54,114 bases of DNA from contig URJL01000010.1 of the NCBI GenBank assembly GCA_900548115.1, positions 1 through 54,114 on the forward strand. The letters are read 5' to 3'. Positions 42,348-50,172 of this stretch are shown here, one piece after another; within the stretch, counting starts at the first letter, position 1; the number at the start of each line of letters is the position of its first letter. Source of the DNA: an uncultured Eubacteriales bacterium. Lineage in GTDB: Bacteria > Bacillota > Clostridia > Oscillospirales > CAG-382. The position numbers were made by a program, and so were the translations under genes. The notes beneath the pieces were generated by a model. The model had not been told where the DNA came from, made no database searches, and worked only from the letters and a program-made list of their open reading frames with translations.

Positions 42348-43319
42348 TTACCGTTTTACAGCCGACAGGGCAAGCGACAGCGCGGCATAATCGCCGATGG
42401 CGTCGCCGAGCGCGGCGGGAATGACGCGGCACACCGCGTACGATTGCGCAAGGCATTCTTTTTTCATGACCGCGTCGCATGCGTCAAACAAAAGGTGACG
42501 GCTTCGCGCAAAAATACTGCCGATGACGATGCGTTCGGGATTGAGTATATCCGCAAGGATCGAAAGCCCGTATCCCAGCATTTCACCCGACTTTCGATAG
42601 ACGGCAAGGGCGGTCTCGTCGCCGCCGTCCGCCGCGTCGCCGATCGTTTTGGCATTGACGGAGGAAATGTCCGCAGGGGTCGGACAAAAGGCGGGAGAAA
42701 TGCCGTTTTGCAGCGCTTCGAGCGCCATGGTCTTTCCGAGCTGTGCGATCCCTCCGCCGCTGCAAAAGCCCTCGAACGAGCCGATCTTGCCGTATCCGCT
42801 CGGGCCGAAGGGGGCAAGGCGGATATGTCCGCACTCGCCGGCGTTGCCGTTCGTGCCGTCATAAAGAGCGCCGTTTAAGATAAGTCCCGCACCCAGTCCC
42901 GTTCCGAAGGTGAGAAAGATCATGTTTTTGCAGCCTTTTCCCGCGCCGAGAAGCCATTCGGCGACGGCGCAGGCGTTGGCGTCGTTTTGCAGAAAAGCGG
43001 GAACGCCCGTTTTTTCGCGCACGTAATCGACGGCGAAAATTGAATCCCAAGCGGGAAGATTGGGCGGAGAAAGGATCACGCCGCGCGTCGAATCGAGCGG
43101 ACCGCCGCAGCTGATCCCGATCGCCGCCGCATCACAAAACGAAAGACCGTCTTTCGCCAAAAGCTCTTCGGCGATAAGGATCATCCGATCGAGCACGGCA
43201 TACGGCTCGGGAAAGGTGGAAAAGCGCTCTTTCCCAAGAATTTCGACAGCGCCGTCCCTTTCTTTTCCGACGGTGACGGCGCATTTTGTCCCGCCGATAT
43301 CAAAGCCCAAAAGTATCAT
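42348..43319 (-). CDS. ROK-family sugar kinase
   Basis: A 323-residue protein with the ROK ATP-binding start LLGFDIGGTKCAV, the substrate Asp in FLQNDANACAVAEW, the phosphate motif GTGLGAGLI and NAGECGHIRL. The zinc motif CxCGxxGC of most ROK kinases is absent; the equivalent stretch is GSFEGFCSGGG with one Cys. No DNA-binding domain is present, so it is a kinase rather than a ROK repressor. The start overlaps the GH2 stop (ATGA). It probably phosphorylates the sugar released by the GH2 enzyme. Confidence 0.87.
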   Translation of the reverse strand: MILLGFDIGGTKCAVTVGKERDGAVEILGKERFSTFPEPYAVLDRMILIAEELLAKDGLSFCDAAAIGISCGGPLDSTRGVILSPPNLPAWDSIFAVDYVREKTGVPAFLQNDANACAVAEWLLGAGKGCKNMIFLTFGTGLGAGLILNGALYDGTNGNAGECGHIRLAPFGPSGYGKIGSFEGFCSGGGIAQLGKTMALEALQNGISPAFCPTPADISSVNAKTIGDAADGGDETALAVYRKSGEMLGYGLSILADILNPERIVIGSIFARSRHLLFDACDAVMKKECLAQSYAVCRVIPAALGDAIGDYAALSLALSAVKR

Positions 43320-45670
43320 AATGCACCGTCCGAAAAGCCCTCGAATTCGTCCATGCCGCATAGCGAAAGACAATGCAGATAGGCTTTGTAATCGATGTCG
43401 AGAATGTTGGTAAAATAGTGATTCTTATGCGTCTTTTCTTCTCCCTTGATCTTCCATTCGATGAGATAGAAGCTCTTTTCGTCGGGTTCGATCGAAAGGC
43501 GGTCGATGACATGCGATCGGTCGGCAAAGGCGGTGACGCTTCCCGAAAGAACGGTTTTTCCGTCGGAAAGGCGCTTTACGGTGTAGGAAAGGCGCACGTC
43601 CTTTTCCAACTCGTTTGCGGCATAAAGATCGATCTTTCCGTCCTTCGGCTCGTCAAACATCAGGCAGACGGGATTTTGCGAGCGCTTGATGTAGTGATAA
43701 GCCAGTTTTTTTGTGTAATAATAATCCACGACGGCGTCGGAGATCTGCGGCCAGCCGTCGACGATGTTCCACCAGATGATGCCCGTGCGGCGGGGCTTGG
43801 AAAGACGGAAGCGCTCGATGTAATATTTAAACGCTTCGGCTTGCGAAATCTGACTTGCGCGGGCAAAATCGTAAAGATTGTCGGGCTCTTTGCCGAACAG
43901 TGTTTTCACCTGATCCGCCATCAGCTTTATGCGGTACGAAAAGGGGGCGTCGGGGCGGTCTTCCATGCACGCGGCGTGGGCAAGCCAACTCGGACGGGCG
44001 TTTCCGTCCTCGCCGAACCACGGATAAAGGTCGTGTTCGGGGATGATTTTTTTCATGGTGGAGGGAGAGGGACAGCCGTGATAGCCCGTTTCGGAGGCAA
44101 AATGGCAGACGGTGTTTCGGTAATAATTGCCCTTGAAATAGTCGCGCGGACCCCACAGATGATCTTCGGAGGTGGGCAGATGCTCGCGCGCCGCGCGTTC
44201 GGTGATATAAGGAGAGCTTGCAAGATACGGACGGGTGTAATCGTGGTATTCGCAAACCTCCGAAAGAACCTTTCGCGTTAACAAATTGCGTTCGGGATTG
44301 CGCTCGATCCCCGACCAGGATGCGTAAGCGTAATCGCATTCGTTGTCGCCCGCCCACAGGACGATCGAGGCGTGGTTGCGCAGTCTTTTTACGATATACG
44401 TCGCTTCATCGCGCAGGACATTTTGAAAATGCTCGTCCTGCGGATAGACCGAACAACCCATGGCAAAATCCTGCCAGACCATAATGCCGTGTTCGTCGCA
44501 AAGGCTGTAAAATTCGTCGCTTTCGTAGACGTTTCCGCCCCAGCAGCGCGTGATGTTGCTTCCGACGTCGTAAAGAAGATCGAAGGCGGCGTGAAGACGG
44601 CTTTCGTCGCGCGAATGGAACGGGTCGAGCGGCACCCAGTTCGAGCCCATGGCAAAAATGCGCTTGCCGTTGACGATAAAGCAAAAATCGCCGTTCCCGT
44701 TCTCGTCGGTCGTGTCGGTGCGGGAGAGCGAGACGGTGCGGATGCCCGTGCGTACCTTGTAGGTGTCGACGGCTTTTCCTTCGTAATAGAGGGTCACTTC
44801 CACATCGTAAAGCGACGGTTCGCCGTGATAGCGCGGCCACCAAAGCTTCGCGTTCGAAACGCCCGTTTTCAAAAAGCCGCCGTGCGAATAAAGACGCACG
44901 CGGTTTTCAAAGACCGACTCTTTGCAGACGCCGCGCACGCCGATTTCATAATCCTGAACAAAATCGCCGTACAGTTCGGCGTTGTAAAACACGCCGACGG
45001 TTGCATATCCGCTTTTTGCGTCTGCGTTTACGGTGTAAACATAGACCTCTTTCAGGCGGTCGGGCTTGCGCTCTTTTATGTAAACGCGCTTCCAGATGCC
45101 GCACGACACGATGCGCGGCATGATGTCCCATCCGTACATGTGCGCCGCCTTGCGTATATATAGCGAATCGTAGCCGTAATCGAGCGAGTTGCACGAAAAG
45201 GGAATGTCGTATCGGCGCGCCTCGATCATGGCGGGCTTAATATGAACGATCAGCTCGTTGTCCCTGTCGCGAAGCGGGATGCCGCCAAGCGGAATTTCAA
45301 AGCCGACATACATGTTTTCGGTGTGCTTTACGAGCGTGCCGTTGATATAAATGTCGGCGACCGTGTCCACTCCGTCAAAGCAAAGAACGGCGGGGGAGGC
45401 GGGCTTGTCGAAATGCGTGTAATAGATCGCGTGCAGATTTTCATACCGCTGTATTTTAAAAATATTGGTGCCGAAATACGGGTCGAAATCGATCAGACCC
45501 GCTTTCATCATATCAAGCTCGACGTTTCCCGGGACGCTTGCCGGGATGAGCGAAAAACCGCCCTTGTTTATCGCCTCGATCGTATTCGGCACGATGTCCG
45601 CGTCGCAGAAAGCGCGATTGCCGACGAAGGCGAGATGAAAATCCGATAAAACACTCAGAATTTTTTCCAT
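43316..45670 (-). CDS. GH2 beta-mannosidase-like glycoside hydrolase
   Basis: A 784-residue enzyme with the GH2 order: sugar-binding beta domain (FDGVDTVADIYINGTLV), Ig-like domain, then a TIM barrel with GSNWVPLDPFHSR and ITRCWGGNVYESDEFYSLCD, text typical of the beta-mannosidase branch. The acid/base Glu is in WAGDNE (about 442; usually GNNE) and the nucleophile Glu in FASETGYHG (about 526). No signal peptide, so it acts on imported oligosaccharides. GGAGG precedes the start by 5 bases. First gene of a unit with the ROK kinase and SIS isomerase. Confidence 0.88.
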   Translation of the reverse strand: MEKILSVLSDFHLAFVGNRAFCDADIVPNTIEAINKGGFSLIPASVPGNVELDMMKAGLIDFDPYFGTNIFKIQRYENLHAIYYTHFDKPASPAVLCFDGVDTVADIYINGTLVKHTENMYVGFEIPLGGIPLRDRDNELIVHIKPAMIEARRYDIPFSCNSLDYGYDSLYIRKAAHMYGWDIMPRIVSCGIWKRVYIKERKPDRLKEVYVYTVNADAKSGYATVGVFYNAELYGDFVQDYEIGVRGVCKESVFENRVRLYSHGGFLKTGVSNAKLWWPRYHGEPSLYDVEVTLYYEGKAVDTYKVRTGIRTVSLSRTDTTDENGNGDFCFIVNGKRIFAMGSNWVPLDPFHSRDESRLHAAFDLLYDVGSNITRCWGGNVYESDEFYSLCDEHGIMVWQDFAMGCSVYPQDEHFQNVLRDEATYIVKRLRNHASIVLWAGDNECDYAYASWSGIERNPERNLLTRKVLSEVCEYHDYTRPYLASSPYITERAAREHLPTSEDHLWGPRDYFKGNYYRNTVCHFASETGYHGCPSPSTMKKIIPEHDLYPWFGEDGNARPSWLAHAACMEDRPDAPFSYRIKLMADQVKTLFGKEPDNLYDFARASQISQAEAFKYYIERFRLSKPRRTGIIWWNIVDGWPQISDAVVDYYYTKKLAYHYIKRSQNPVCLMFDEPKDGKIDLYAANELEKDVRLSYTVKRLSDGKTVLSGSVTAFADRSHVIDRLSIEPDEKSFYLIEWKIKGEEKTHKNHYFTNILDIDYKAYLHCLSLCGMDEFEGFSDGAL

Positions 45671-45717
45671 AAGTTCCTCCGTAAAAGAAGATTTTTCATA
45701 CTATGGTTTCTGTCTGT

Positions 45718-45746
45718 ATTATACCAAAAAGTAAAGCCGAAGAAAA
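45718..45746 (-). promoter_or_regulatory. Possible promoter of the GH2-ROK-SIS unit
   Basis: Read leftward, TATAAT (45723-45718) is a perfect -10 box, but the -35 region at 17 bases is TTTTCT, a weak match, so an activator may be needed. Confidence 0.35.
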
Positions 45747-45871
45747 GAGCGTTTTCTCGGCAAAAGCTGTCCTTTTTTCGGATTTTTGAAAAAAGGCGGA
45801 AAAAATAAGACCGCTTTCGCCGCAAAGGAACACGAATTTCGAAAATTTTCCAAAAAATTCGCGTTTATATC

Positions 45872-45900
45872 TTGCTTTTTTCACGGCTTTAGGGTACAAT
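45872..45900 (+). promoter_or_regulatory. Promoter of the fructose-bisphosphate aldolase gene
   Basis: TTGCTT (45872-45877), 17 bases, TACAAT (45895-45900), about 40 bases before the start codon. Confidence 0.65.
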
Positions 45901-45941
45901 AACACTGCAAGAAAAAATATTCATTATATGGAGATGAACCT

Positions 45942-46805
45942 ATGTTAGTATCTGCAAAGGAAATGCTCACCAAAGCAAAGGAAGGTCATTACGCCGTCGG
46001 TCAGTTCAACATCAACAACCTTGAATGGACAAAGGCGATCCTTCTCACCGCACAGGAACTCAATTCTCCCGTTATTCTCGGCGTATCCGAGGGCGCGGGC
46101 AAGTATATGTGCGGCTATAAAACCGTTGTCGGCATGGTAAACGGCATGCTCGAAGAATTGAAGATCACCGTTCCGGTCGCTCTTCACCTCGACCACGGCT
46201 CGTACGAAGGCGCACTCAAGTGCATCGAAGCGGGCTTCTCGTCGGTTATGTTTGACGGTTCGCATTATCCGATCGCCGAAAACATCGAAAAAACCAAGGA
46301 ACTGGTTCGCATTACCGGTGAAAAGGGAATCTCCCTCGAAGCCGAAGTCGGCGCCATCGGCGGTGAAGAAGACGGCGTTGTCGGCATGGGCGAATGCGCA
46401 GACCCCAACGAGTGCAAGATGATCGCCGATCTCGGCGTTACAATGCTGGCCGCCGGTATCGGCAACATTCACGGAAAGTACCCCGAAAATTGGCCCGGAC
46501 TTTCCTTTGAAACGCTTGCCGCCGTACAGGAAAAGACCGGCAAGATGCCCCTCGTTCTCCACGGCGGAACCGGCATTCCCGCCGATATGATCAAAAAGGC
46601 AATTTCGCTCGGCGTTTCCAAGATCAACGTAAACACCGAATGCCAGCTTGCCTTTGCCGCCGCAACGAGAAAGTACATCGAAGAGGGCAAGGATCTCGTA
46701 GGCAAGGGCTTCGACCCCAGAAAGCTGCTTGCGCCCGGCTTTGAAGCGATCAAAGCGACCGTCAAGGAAAAGATGGAGCTTTTCGGTTCGGTAAACAAAG
46801 CGTAA
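45942..46805 (+). CDS. fba: Class II fructose-1,6-bisphosphate aldolase
   Basis: A 287-residue zinc enzyme of glycolysis and gluconeogenesis that splits fructose 1,6-bisphosphate. The metal ligands and active site are visible in LHLDHGSYEGAL, SLEAEVGAIGGEEDGV, GNIHGKYP and LHGGTGIPADMI; KINVNTECQ is the phosphate-binding end. GGAG lies 8 bases before the ATG. It is a single-gene unit with its own promoter and terminator. Related tagatose-bisphosphate aldolases share these motifs, so ketose specificity is not certain. Confidence 0.93.
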   Translation: MLVSAKEMLTKAKEGHYAVGQFNINNLEWTKAILLTAQELNSPVILGVSEGAGKYMCGYKTVVGMVNGMLEELKITVPVALHLDHGSYEGALKCIEAGFSSVMFDGSHYPIAENIEKTKELVRITGEKGISLEAEVGAIGGEEDGVVGMGECADPNECKMIADLGVTMLAAGIGNIHGKYPENWPGLSFETLAAVQEKTGKMPLVLHGGTGIPADMIKKAISLGVSKINVNTECQLAFAAATRKYIEEGKDLVGKGFDPRKLLAPGFEAIKATVKEKMELFGSVNKA

Positions 46806-46813
46806 CAAGTAAC

Positions 46814-46857
46814 AAAGCGGCGGCGCAGACCTTTCGGTTGCGTCGCCGCTTTTTTTG
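46814..46857. terminator. Terminator after fba
   Basis: The stem AAAGCGGCGGCGCA..CC pairs with GG..TGCGTCGCCGCTTT (one G-T pair and a small internal mismatch) around a TTTC loop and is followed by seven T. It lies between the convergent fba and tetR genes. Confidence 0.85.
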
Positions 46858-46887
46858 CGACGGTATATCCTTTTTTCTTTGCCGTTT

Positions 46888-47487
46888 TTATTCATCCGAG
46901 GACAAAGGCTCCTTTTCGCCGAGAAAAGCGCCCGCGCCTTTCAGTATAAAGCGTTCAACCAGCTTTGCCATTTCCTCGGGCGTTTCGGTTCCGCCGTCCA
47001 GCCATGCCGAACAAAGCCCGATACAGCCCGTTTCAACGTAACGGTAATAATACAAAACGGCGGGATTTTCCTGCACGTCGATGACGTGCGGCAGATTTTC
47101 CAAGCACCTTTCGCGCATGGCACAGCGCAATTTGTCAGCAAAAGCGGCGTCGCCGTTGCGTCCGATCAGTGATTTTGCCAGCATCGCGTTTTCCTTTAAA
47201 AGCTCAAACAGCTTTACCAGCATGGGAAAAAGCGTTTCGGAGTCGCTTCGCGGCATATAGTTTGTGACGATTTCGTTGAAACGCCGAAAGATCTCGTTCT
47301 GCAGCTGCTGTGCCATGTCATATACATCCTTATAATGCAGATAAAAGGTTCCGCGGTTGATGTCGGCAAGCTCGGCGATTTCCCGAACCGTTATGTGATT
47401 TAACGGCTTTTCCCGCAAAAGCGACGCAAGAGCATCCACCATTGCTTTTTTGCTTCGCCGAACCCGTCTGTCCTCTGTATTTGCCAT
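46888..47487 (-). CDS. TetR-family regulator of the MMPL operon
   Basis: A 199-residue protein with an N-terminal helix-turn-helix (ITVREIAELADINRGTFYLHYKD, about 35-60) and a helical effector domain, as in TetR regulators with the C-terminal type common in Firmicutes. The start at 47487 has GGAGA 8 bases upstream; the ATG at 47496 abuts that site. It is divergent from the MMPL transporter gene, with face-to-face promoters and a 16-bp palindrome between them. It probably represses itself and the transporter until a ligand, perhaps the transported lipid or a drug, is bound. Confidence 0.9.
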   Translation of the reverse strand: MANTEDRRVRRSKKAMVDALASLLREKPLNHITVREIAELADINRGTFYLHYKDVYDMAQQLQNEIFRRFNEIVTNYMPRSDSETLFPMLVKLFELLKENAMLAKSLIGRNGDAAFADKLRCAMRERCLENLPHVIDVQENPAVLYYYRYVETGCIGLCSAWLDGGTETPEEMAKLVERFILKGAGAFLGEKEPLSSDE

Positions 47488-47550
47488 ATTTTCCATCTCC
47501 GTTTCTCATGTCATTGATCAATATTCAACATAATTTGCACGGATTGTTTA

Positions 47551-47579
47551 TTGATTTTCTGAACCGATGTGTGTATAAT
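47551..47579 (+). promoter_or_regulatory. Promoter of the MMPL-surface protein operon
   Basis: TTGATT (47551-47556), 17 bases, TATAAT (47574-47579). Its -10 box lies 2 bases from that of the oppositely directed tetR promoter. Confidence 0.8.
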
Positions 47580-47581
47580 CT

Positions 47582-47610
47582 ATTATAGTTTGTTATTTAA
47601 CAAAAGTCAA
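47582..47610 (-). promoter_or_regulatory. Promoter of tetR
   Basis: Read leftward: TTGACT (47610-47605), 17 bases, TATAAT (47587-47582). The leader of about 90 bases runs through the opposing promoter. Confidence 0.75.
47589..47604. promoter_or_regulatory. Palindrome, likely TetR operator
   Basis: TTTGTTA-TT-TAACAAA is a perfect 16-bp inverted repeat that fills the spacer of the tetR promoter and covers the start region of the opposing MMPL transcript. One bound dimer could block both. Confidence 0.65.
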
Positions 47611-47658
47611 TTATTTTTTTGAAAAAAGCCGAAAATCGAATGAAAGGAAGGTTTCCGC

Positions 47659-50172
47659 ATGTCCAAAAACTCCGAACAAAAGTCCGGCGGGATAGCAAAG
47701 CTCGCCGCTTTTATCGTCGACAAGCGAAAGGGAATTTATCTTGTATATATAGTCCTCGGTATCTTCTGCTTCTTCTCCATGAACTGGACGCAGGTCAACA
47801 ACACGCTTTCCGATTATTTGGGCGACGAGACCGAAACGAGAAAAGGACTGGATGTTATGGACACGGAGTTCACGACCTATGCCACGGCGCAGGTTATGGT
47901 GGACAACATATCTTATTCCACAGCAGAGGGTCTTTGCGAAGAGCTTGAAGAGATAAAGGGTGTAAAGGAGATTGCTTTCGACGACACCACCAAGCATTAT
48001 TCCGGCGCGTCGGCACTGTTTTCGGTCACCTTTGACGGACTGGATACCGACGAGATTTGCACCGAGGCACTCGACAATATAAAAGAACGGCTTTCCGATT
48101 ACGACACGTATGTTTCGGCGGAGCTGGGGGACACCAAGGCGCAAACCATCGCCAAGGAGATCAACGTCGTTATGATCATCGCGTGCGTCATTATCGTGTC
48201 GGTGCTTTTGTTCACCTCCCGAACCTACATGGAGGTTCCGGTTCTGATCATCACCTTTGCCATGGCGGCGCTTTTGAACAAAGGTTCGAACTTCCTGTTC
48301 GGAACCATTTCCTTTGTTTCCGACTCGATTGCCGTCGTGCTTCAGCTGGCGCTGGCGATCGACTATGCGATCATCCTTTGTCACCGTTATACCGAGGAAC
48401 GGCTTACAAACGAGCCGCGCGAGGCGGTCATTATTGCGCTTCAAAAGGCGATCCCCGAAATCGCGGGAAGCTGTCTTACCACGATTTCCGGTCTTGCTGC
48501 CATGACCTTCATGCATTTCAAGATTGGCTACGATATGGGTATTATTCTCATCAAGGCGATCTTTATCAGTATCCTGACGGTCTTTACCCTCATGCCGGGT
48601 CTTGTTTACAGCTTCAGTTCGGGCATCGATAAGACACACCACAAGAGCTTTGTCCCGCAGATCAACGTTTGGGGACGCTTGGTCTATAAAATGCGCATCG
48701 TCATGCCGATTATTATGCTCGTCATTGTCGCGGCATGTGCGGTCTTTTCGCAGAAATGTCCGTATGTGTACAGCTACACCAATCTTTCGACTTTCCGACA
48801 AAATGAATCGCAGATCGCAAGTCATATGATCGACGAGACCTTCACGACAGACAATGTGCTTGCGGTGATCGTTCCGACGGGCGATTACGAAAAAGAAAAA
48901 AATCTGTGCCGTGACCTTGAAAAATTCGACGAAGTGGATTCGGTCACAGGTCTTGCGGGGATCGAAGCCAAAAGCGGCTATTATCTCGGCGACGCGCTGA
49001 CCCCACGCCAATTTTCCGAGCTTGCCGATATCGATATTGAGCTTGCTCGCCTTGCCTACGGCGCGTATGCCGTTGAGGACGAGGAATACGGAAAGGTCAT
49101 CGGCGGGATCGATTCGTACAGCGTTCCGCTGATCGACATGTTTGATTTCATTTACGATCAGATCGAAGAGGGCGCGGTCACGCTCGACGACGATCTTATG
49201 GCGGACATCGAAGATCTGCATGAACAGCTCGTCGACGGCAAAAAGCAATTGAAGGGCGAAAATCACAGCCGAATCGTTTTGAATCTGAATATTCCCGAGG
49301 AAAGCGACGAGACCTTTGCTTTCCTTGAGACCGTGCGCGGTACGGCGGCGAAGTATTACGGCGACGACGTTCTTTTGGCGGGCAATTCGACGAGCGATTT
49401 TGACCTCTCGTCCACCTTCGGCGGCGACAATACGCTCATCAGCGTTCTGTCGGTCGTGTTTGTCATGCTGATTCTTCTGTTTACCTTCCAGTCGGCGGGT
49501 ATTCCGGTCATTTTGATCTTAGTCATTCAGGGAAGCGTGTGGATGAACTTCTCGTTCCCGTATTTGCAGAGCTCGCCCCTGTTCTTCTTGAGCTATCTTG
49601 TTGTAAGCTCGATTCAGATGGGCGCGAACATCGACTATGCTATCGTCATTACAAATCGCTATATGGAGCTTCGTCAGCAAAAGCCGCCGAAGGAAGCGGT
49701 TATCGAAGCGCTTAACCTTGCGTTCCCGACAATCTTTACTTCGGGTACGATCTTGGCGTCGGCGGGCATTGCCATCGGTTTTCTGACTTCGGACGCCGCC
49801 ATTTCTTCGATCGGTGTCTGCCTCGGACGCGGTACGATCATTTCGATCGCCATGGTCATGGGACTTTTGCCGCAACTTTTGGTCATAGGAGACAAGATCA
49901 TCGAAAAGACCTCGTTTAAGGTCAGAACGCCGCTTCAAAAGGTCAAAACGGGCGGTCGCGTTGCAGTGGACGGAGCGGTTCACGGAACCGTTTCGGGACG
50001 GATCGACGGTATCTTCACCGGCGTGATCCTCGGCGATTTTGACGGCGGCGTGACGGGGAATGTCCGTGAGGAAAACGCGGACGAAAACGCATCGAACGTG
50101 CCGTGCATACAAACCGATCCGGGAGCCGCGATCGATGAATCGCAACAAAACGAAGGAGGGGAGAAGGCATGA
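47659..50172 (+). CDS. MMPL/RND-family membrane transporter with repetitive cytosolic tail
   Basis: An 837-residue protein with the internal duplication of RND exporters: one helix, an outer loop (about 45-168), five to six helices including IDYAIILCHRY, then a second half with a loop (about 370-590) and helices with the parallel ANIDYAIVITNRY. Such proteins export lipids, lipopeptides or drugs using the proton gradient; the Asp residues in the IDYA motifs fit proton relay. The last 85 residues form a short beta-repeat (VDGAVHGTVSGRIDGIFTG), bactofilin-like, which is unusual. GGAAGG precedes the start. The stop overlaps the next gene (ATGA). Confidence 0.88.
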   Translation: MSKNSEQKSGGIAKLAAFIVDKRKGIYLVYIVLGIFCFFSMNWTQVNNTLSDYLGDETETRKGLDVMDTEFTTYATAQVMVDNISYSTAEGLCEELEEIKGVKEIAFDDTTKHYSGASALFSVTFDGLDTDEICTEALDNIKERLSDYDTYVSAELGDTKAQTIAKEINVVMIIACVIIVSVLLFTSRTYMEVPVLIITFAMAALLNKGSNFLFGTISFVSDSIAVVLQLALAIDYAIILCHRYTEERLTNEPREAVIIALQKAIPEIAGSCLTTISGLAAMTFMHFKIGYDMGIILIKAIFISILTVFTLMPGLVYSFSSGIDKTHHKSFVPQINVWGRLVYKMRIVMPIIMLVIVAACAVFSQKCPYVYSYTNLSTFRQNESQIASHMIDETFTTDNVLAVIVPTGDYEKEKNLCRDLEKFDEVDSVTGLAGIEAKSGYYLGDALTPRQFSELADIDIELARLAYGAYAVEDEEYGKVIGGIDSYSVPLIDMFDFIYDQIEEGAVTLDDDLMADIEDLHEQLVDGKKQLKGENHSRIVLNLNIPEESDETFAFLETVRGTAAKYYGDDVLLAGNSTSDFDLSSTFGGDNTLISVLSVVFVMLILLFTFQSAGIPVILILVIQGSVWMNFSFPYLQSSPLFFLSYLVVSSIQMGANIDYAIVITNRYMELRQQKPPKEAVIEALNLAFPTIFTSGTILASAGIAIGFLTSDAAISSIGVCLGRGTIISIAMVMGLLPQLLVIGDKIIEKTSFKVRTPLQKVKTGGRVAVDGAVHGTVSGRIDGIFTGVILGDFDGGVTGNVREENADENASNVPCIQTDPGAAIDESQQNEGGEKA

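Noticed and set aside
47611..49266. 551-codon leftward open frame
   Set aside because: It is antisense to the MMPL gene and crosses its start region and ribosome binding site; no protein family is recognised.
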